Part shown: positions 60,685 to 64,000 of the stretch, in pieces
Layout: every line of letters starts with the position of its first letter
Position numbering within the stretch: the stretch's first letter is position 1
Assembly: GCF_001542405.1 (NCBI RefSeq)
Contig: NZ_LNCD01000106.1
Location: forward strand, 1 to 64,000
Length of the DNA: 64,000 nt
Source: Rhizobium altiplani
GTDB lineage: Bacteria; Pseudomonadota; Alphaproteobacteria; Rhizobiales; Rhizobiaceae
Reading direction: 5' to 3'
Translations under genes and position numbers: made by a program
The notes under the pieces: model-generated
What the model was told of the DNA's origin: nothing
The model's database searches: none
Seen by the model: only the letters and a program-made list of their open reading frames with translations

Positions 60685-61604
60685 ATATTTTGCCCCGCCT
60701 TCTTCAAATCCTTGGTCCGCTGATCAAGCACAAGTTGCCGGCGCGCCATGGCTTCCGGCGTCAACTGAATTGCCGTGCGGTCGGTGAGCCTGAGATCGAC
60801 CGCAGCGATGTCGCGCTCCAGAAGGTCCTGCTCCTTCATGAACTTCGACAGCCGCGCCAGAGCCAGATCGACATCGTCTTCCGGCAACTTCACCGCAACG
60901 CCGTTGTCCATGTGCAGATCCCAGCGGCGACCCGACACCCAGACGTAGGCCTTTACCCGCGCCCTGATCTCCGGCCACTTCGCAAATTCGGTTTCGAGCG
61001 AGGTTGCGGCAACTTCAGCACCGCGACCAACCACCAGCGGCAACTGCGAAAACTTGTTGTCACGCAGCGGAGCGATGACCGAGCCACCCTTCTCCACGAG
61101 AGAGAGCTCCTGGCCATGCTGCCAGATGGCGTAAGCCTGGCGCTCCGTGAGCTTTACCTCGACCGTCTTCGGATAGACCTTGCGAACTTCGACATTCTCG
61201 ACCCAGGGAAGCTTCGCGATCTTCTGACGCGCAGCATCGACATCGAGCGCCACGAGCGAGGTCGTACCGTCCAGCCCCAACAACTGCAGGATCTCGATTT
61301 CGGAGGTCTCGGAATTGCCGGACACCTTCACGTCATCAATCGCAAAGCCTGCAGCCGTCGTCGTCGCCTGCGCAACCGCTTCGGTGTGACCACCGAGCGA
61401 CATGCCGTAGAGACCCGTCGCCGCAAAGAATGCCAACGCGGATACCGTCCCAACGTGAGCCGGAATATGGATGCGGCCACTTCCGAGGCTGACAAGAAAG
61501 CGCACAACGCGACGCAGCGGGCGCGGCAGAACCAACCGACCATCACCCTCGGGAAACGAGAGCTCCGCCTGATGACTTGGGCGCCCTATTCTTTTGACCG
61601 TCAC
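60681..61604 (-). CDS. ftsQ: Cell division protein FtsQ
   Basis: A 307-residue bitopic divisome protein: a cytoplasmic tail, one membrane helix (about 47-66), a periplasmic POTRA domain (FAIDDVKVSGNSETSEIEIL to VYPKTVEVKLTER) and the beta domain. It links early and late division proteins with FtsB and FtsL. A GTG at 61604 overlapping the ddl stop (GTGA) is preferred over a TTG at 61634. Its own stop overlaps the ftsA start. Confidence 0.95.
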   Translation of the reverse strand: MTVKRIGRPSHQAELSFPEGDGRLVLPRPLRRVVRFLVSLGSGRIHIPAHVGTVSALAFFAATGLYGMSLGGHTEAVAQATTTAAGFAIDDVKVSGNSETSEIEILQLLGLDGTTSLVALDVDAARQKIAKLPWVENVEVRKVYPKTVEVKLTERQAYAIWQHGQELSLVEKGGSVIAPLRDNKFSQLPLVVGRGAEVAATSLETEFAKWPEIRARVKAYVWVSGRRWDLHMDNGVAVKLPEDDVDLALARLSKFMKEQDLLERDIAAVDLRLTDRTAIQLTPEAMARRQLVLDQRTKDLKKAGQNI

Positions 61605-62527
61605 CGAGAACAAGAAGCGTCCTCCACCATCCAACGGAGAAATTCACCAAACGTGTAGCCGGCATGACCGGCCATTTCGGGCACCAGGGAGGTTGGAGTC
61701 ATGCCTGGCTGAGTATTGATTTCCAGCCAGATGATTTCACCATCTTCGGAGAAGCGATCGTCGTAACGAAAGTCGGAGCGACTCACGCCACGGCAACCAA
61801 TTGCTTGATGCGCCCTTAACGCCAATGATTGTATTTTTTGGTAAATATTCGGTGAAATTTCCGCCGGAATGACGTGTTTCGATCCACCTGCCACGTACTT
61901 GGCATCGTAGTCGTAGAAGCCATGCCCGACCGGCACGATTTCGGTGACGCCGAGCACTTGATCGCCCATCACACCGCAGGTCAGCTCTCGACCGTAGATG
62001 TAGCGCTCGACAAGAACCTGCTCGCCATAGCGCCATTCCGGAGAGCTGATGATTTGCGGAGGATGGGATTGATCTTCCTGAACGATCACTACGCCGAAGC
62101 TGGAACCCTCGCGCACAGGCTTCACGACGTAGGGAGGCTTCATCGGGTGCTCCGCCGGAAAGGCGAATCGATTGATCACCTCGGATTGAGCAACCGGAAT
62201 GCCGACAGCGGCTGCAACGCCTTTGGCCTTCTCCTTGTCCATGGCGAGCGCTGATGCAAGCACCCCGGAGTGCGTATAGGGAATCTCGAGATATTCCAGG
62301 ACGCCCTGGATCGTGCCATCCTCGCCATAGGGGCCATGCAGCGCATTGAAGACGACATCGGGCCGCAAGGCAGCAAGCTTGGCAGACACATCGCGATCGA
62401 CGTCAATCCGCGTCACCTGGAAGCCCTCAGCCTCGAGAGCGTCCGCGCACGCCGTCCCGGAGGAAAGGCTTACCGGCCTCTCCGAGGAAAACCCGCCCAT
62501 CAGGACAGCGACATGCTTGCGACTCAT
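61601..62527 (-). CDS. ddl: D-alanine--D-alanine ligase
   Basis: A 308-residue ATP-grasp enzyme that makes the D-Ala-D-Ala dipeptide for peptidoglycan. Visible are VAVLMGGFSSERPVSL (start), LHGPYGEDGTIQG (about 65-77), KPVREGSSFGV, and IWLEINTQPGMTPTSL near the end with the metal-binding Glu and Asn. The ATG at 62527 after GGGGGT is preferred over a TTG at 62539. It opens the ftsQ-ftsA run and is coupled to ftsQ by a GTGA overlap. No murB is visible upstream: a divergent transporter lies there. Confidence 0.96.
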   Translation of the reverse strand: MSRKHVAVLMGGFSSERPVSLSSGTACADALEAEGFQVTRIDVDRDVSAKLAALRPDVVFNALHGPYGEDGTIQGVLEYLEIPYTHSGVLASALAMDKEKAKGVAAAVGIPVAQSEVINRFAFPAEHPMKPPYVVKPVREGSSFGVVIVQEDQSHPPQIISSPEWRYGEQVLVERYIYGRELTCGVMGDQVLGVTEIVPVGHGFYDYDAKYVAGGSKHVIPAEISPNIYQKIQSLALRAHQAIGCRGVSRSDFRYDDRFSEDGEIIWLEINTQPGMTPTSLVPEMAGHAGYTFGEFLRWMVEDASCSR

Positions 62528-62941
62528 CAACACCCCCAAAAATAACCTGCAGTCTGAATTTCGACGCTTGCACCAAGCTTGTTTCCCGTCCGAATCTCGC
62601 TCGGTGACGCAGGTGTATTAGAGCCTGATTATGGTTAATGAAGTGTTTACTTTCGTTAATTTTTGCCTCGAACGCCCCTCCGGAGGAAGGCCGTGCAACG
62701 TTCAGAAAACCCCACGACAACGGCGGCTTTTGTGCAGCATCCCATCGGGAATCCGCACCAGTTCGATGGCTTTTCCGCCCGTCAGCTTTGAGGTTCGGCC
62801 ACCCAGAAGCGCTGAATCGTCGGAAAAATGCAAAGCGTGCTAATTTTTTTTGCGTTTGTTACTCGGTGGGCATTTGCGCCGAATTAAAATTGCGTTAAGA
62901 GCCGCCTGCCTCCCAAGGGCAACGGTGTAATCCCAATTGGA
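62528..62941. other. Divergent control region between ddl and the transporter
   Basis: About 414 bases separating ddl and the MHS transporter. The half near the transporter is AT-rich (a run of eight T near 62845) and probably carries its promoter. The other half has small open frames without a recognisable product. It must contain the promoter for the ddl-ftsQ-ftsA-ftsZ genes. No other structure is obvious by eye. Confidence 0.5.
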
Positions 62942-64000
62942 ATGAAAATGTCAGACGCGATATCAAGATTATCGCCGACGCCCGCTTTATCGAACAATGC
63001 GCAAGTCAACTCGCCGGCGCGTGTTCTGATCGCGAGCCTTGTCGGCACCACGATCGAATTCTTCGATTTTTACGTTTACGCCACAGCCGCCGTGCTGATC
63101 TTCCCGACGCTGTTCTTCCCGAACAGTGATCCGACGACGGCCCTGCTTGCTTCCTTTGCAACCTTCTCGATCGCCTTCTTCGCCCGTCCACTGGGCGCCG
63201 TGGTGTTCGGCCATTTCGGCGACAGGATCGGCCGCAAGACGACGCTCGTCGCCGCCCTGCTCACCATGGGCATTTCGACGGTCGTGATCGGCCTTCTGCC
63301 CTCCTACGAGTCGATTGGCGTTCTCGCGCCGCTGCTGCTCGCGCTCTGCCGCTTCGGCCAGGGCTTTGGCCTAGGCGGTGAATGGGGCGGCGCCGTGCTG
63401 CTCGCCACCGAGAATGCACCGGAAGGCAAGCGCAGCTGGTACGGCATGTTCCCGCAGCTCGGCGCGCCGGTCGGCCTGTTCCTCTCCTCGGGCATCTTCT
63501 GGCTGCTGCTGCAGGTCATGTCGCAGGATGATCTGCTGAGTTGGGGCTGGCGCGTGCCGTTCATCTCTTCGATTCTGCTGATCGCCATCGGTCTCTGGGT
63601 TCGTCTCTCGATCACCGAAACGCCGGCGTTCCAGAAGGCGATTGACAAGCAGGAGCGCGTTGCAGTCCCGGTTGCCGAACTCTTCCGCAAGCACAAGCGC
63701 AGCCTGTTCCTCGGCACCTTCGTGGCGCTCGCCACTTTTGTGCTGTTCTACATCGGCTCGGCTTACCTTCTGTCTTACAACGTCAAGGTCGTGAAGATTC
63801 CGTTCCCGGACGCGCTTAAGATCCAGATCGTCGGCTCCGTCGCCTTCGGTATTTTCATCCCGATATCAGGCAAACTCGCCGAGCGCTTCGGCCGCCGCGA
63901 GATGCTGATCCTCACCACCGTGCTGATTGGTATCTTCTCGTTCTTCCTGCCCGGTCTGATGACCGGCGGCGAAGGCAGCATTGTTGTGTTCGCGATCGTC
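62942..64000 (+). CDS. MHS-family metabolite:proton symporter (right end cut)
   Basis: The first 353 codons of a major-facilitator transporter of the metabolite:H+ symporter (MHS) branch, running off the window. The motifs are IASLVGTTIEFFDFYVYATA (helix 1 region), FGHFGDRIGRKTTL (the loop 2-3 signature) and RFGQGFGLGGEWGGAVLLATE. In this branch substrates are betaine, proline, ketoglutarate or shikimate-like acids; which one cannot be told. The start is either the ATG at 62942 or that at 62948. About 80-100 residues are missing. Confidence 0.92.
   Translation, partial: MKMSDAISRLSPTPALSNNAQVNSPARVLIASLVGTTIEFFDFYVYATAAVLIFPTLFFPNSDPTTALLASFATFSIAFFARPLGAVVFGHFGDRIGRKTTLVAALLTMGISTVVIGLLPSYESIGVLAPLLLALCRFGQGFGLGGEWGGAVLLATENAPEGKRSWYGMFPQLGAPVGLFLSSGIFWLLLQVMSQDDLLSWGWRVPFISSILLIAIGLWVRLSITETPAFQKAIDKQERVAVPVAELFRKHKRSLFLGTFVALATFVLFYIGSAYLLSYNVKVVKIPFPDALKIQIVGSVAFGIFIPISGKLAERFGRREMLILTTVLIGIFSFFLPGLMTGGEGSIVVFAIV

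Noticed and set aside
1..64000. CRISPR arrays, phage genes, insertion sequences, restriction or toxin-antitoxin systems
   Set aside because: No regularly spaced direct repeats, integrase, transposase, capsid or toxin-type genes were recognised by eye on either strand.

Overview
The window reads as chromosome of an alphaproteobacterium of the Rhizobiaceae, most likely Ensifer/Sinorhizobium or a close relative. The evidence is high GC content with C/G-rich third codon positions, a circularly permuted (two-piece) tmRNA gene whose tag reads ANDNYAEARLAA, an alphaproteobacterial SspB, a rhizobial palindromic intergenic repeat, a small-RNA locus with CCUCCUCCC loops of the kind described in rhizobia, and the end of the division cluster in the order ddl-ftsQ-ftsA-ftsZ-lpxC-bamD-recN-ligA. 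The genus is inferred from these features, not from a database match.

Layout. 1-9519 (minus strand): a catabolic block with a LacI-type regulator, a CoA-transferase, an enoyl-CoA hydratase, an aldehyde dehydrogenase and a sugar-type ABC importer (binding protein, two permeases, ATPase). Two copies of a palindrome lie upstream of the regulator. 10065-14073: thymidylate synthase, a decayed cmoA-like methyltransferase, a membrane methyltransferase, tmRNA, SspB (the adaptor that recognises the tmRNA tag) and three small coupled genes. 14130-24860: a large AsmA protein, a rhizobial palindrome, an FAD-linked D-lactate-type dehydrogenase, an aldo/keto reductase divergent from a LysR regulator, an AbrB-type membrane protein, an AraC regulator divergent from a DUF2000 gene, and an OmpA lipoprotein. 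25053-30612: an unusual flagellin and an RND efflux pair. 31022-42611: UvrD helicase, a tiny exported peptide, DUF488 and membrane genes, a second membrane methyltransferase, a double-PAS GGDEF protein, an FHS sugar transporter, nicotinamidase, AzlCD and an aminopeptidase P. 42892-45851: a 57-codon ORF running into a strongly structured small-RNA candidate, then prmA, an FAD monooxygenase and an SCO protein. 46205-51196: a chemoreceptor with its CheW, a GFA protein, CreA, an exonuclease and a GNAT enzyme. 51230-62527 (minus strand): ligA, recN, bamD, lpxC, ftsZ, ftsA, ftsQ, ddl, i.e. septum formation, peptidoglycan precursor and lipid A synthesis, outer-membrane assembly and DNA repair. The right edge cuts a divergent MHS-type transporter.

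Most of the window is ordinary core genome. The parts that repay a second look are non-coding or very small: the structured RNA at 43060-43213 with the 57-codon ORF whose stop codon lies in its first stem, the 34-residue exported peptide at 33660-33764, the tmRNA/sspB pair with a neighbouring coding region that runs into the tmRNA gene, the 34-codon ORF coupled at both ends at 13754-13858, and the paired LacI-type operators at 9558 and 9734. I saw no insertion sequence, phage, CRISPR array, rRNA or ordinary tRNA gene by eye.
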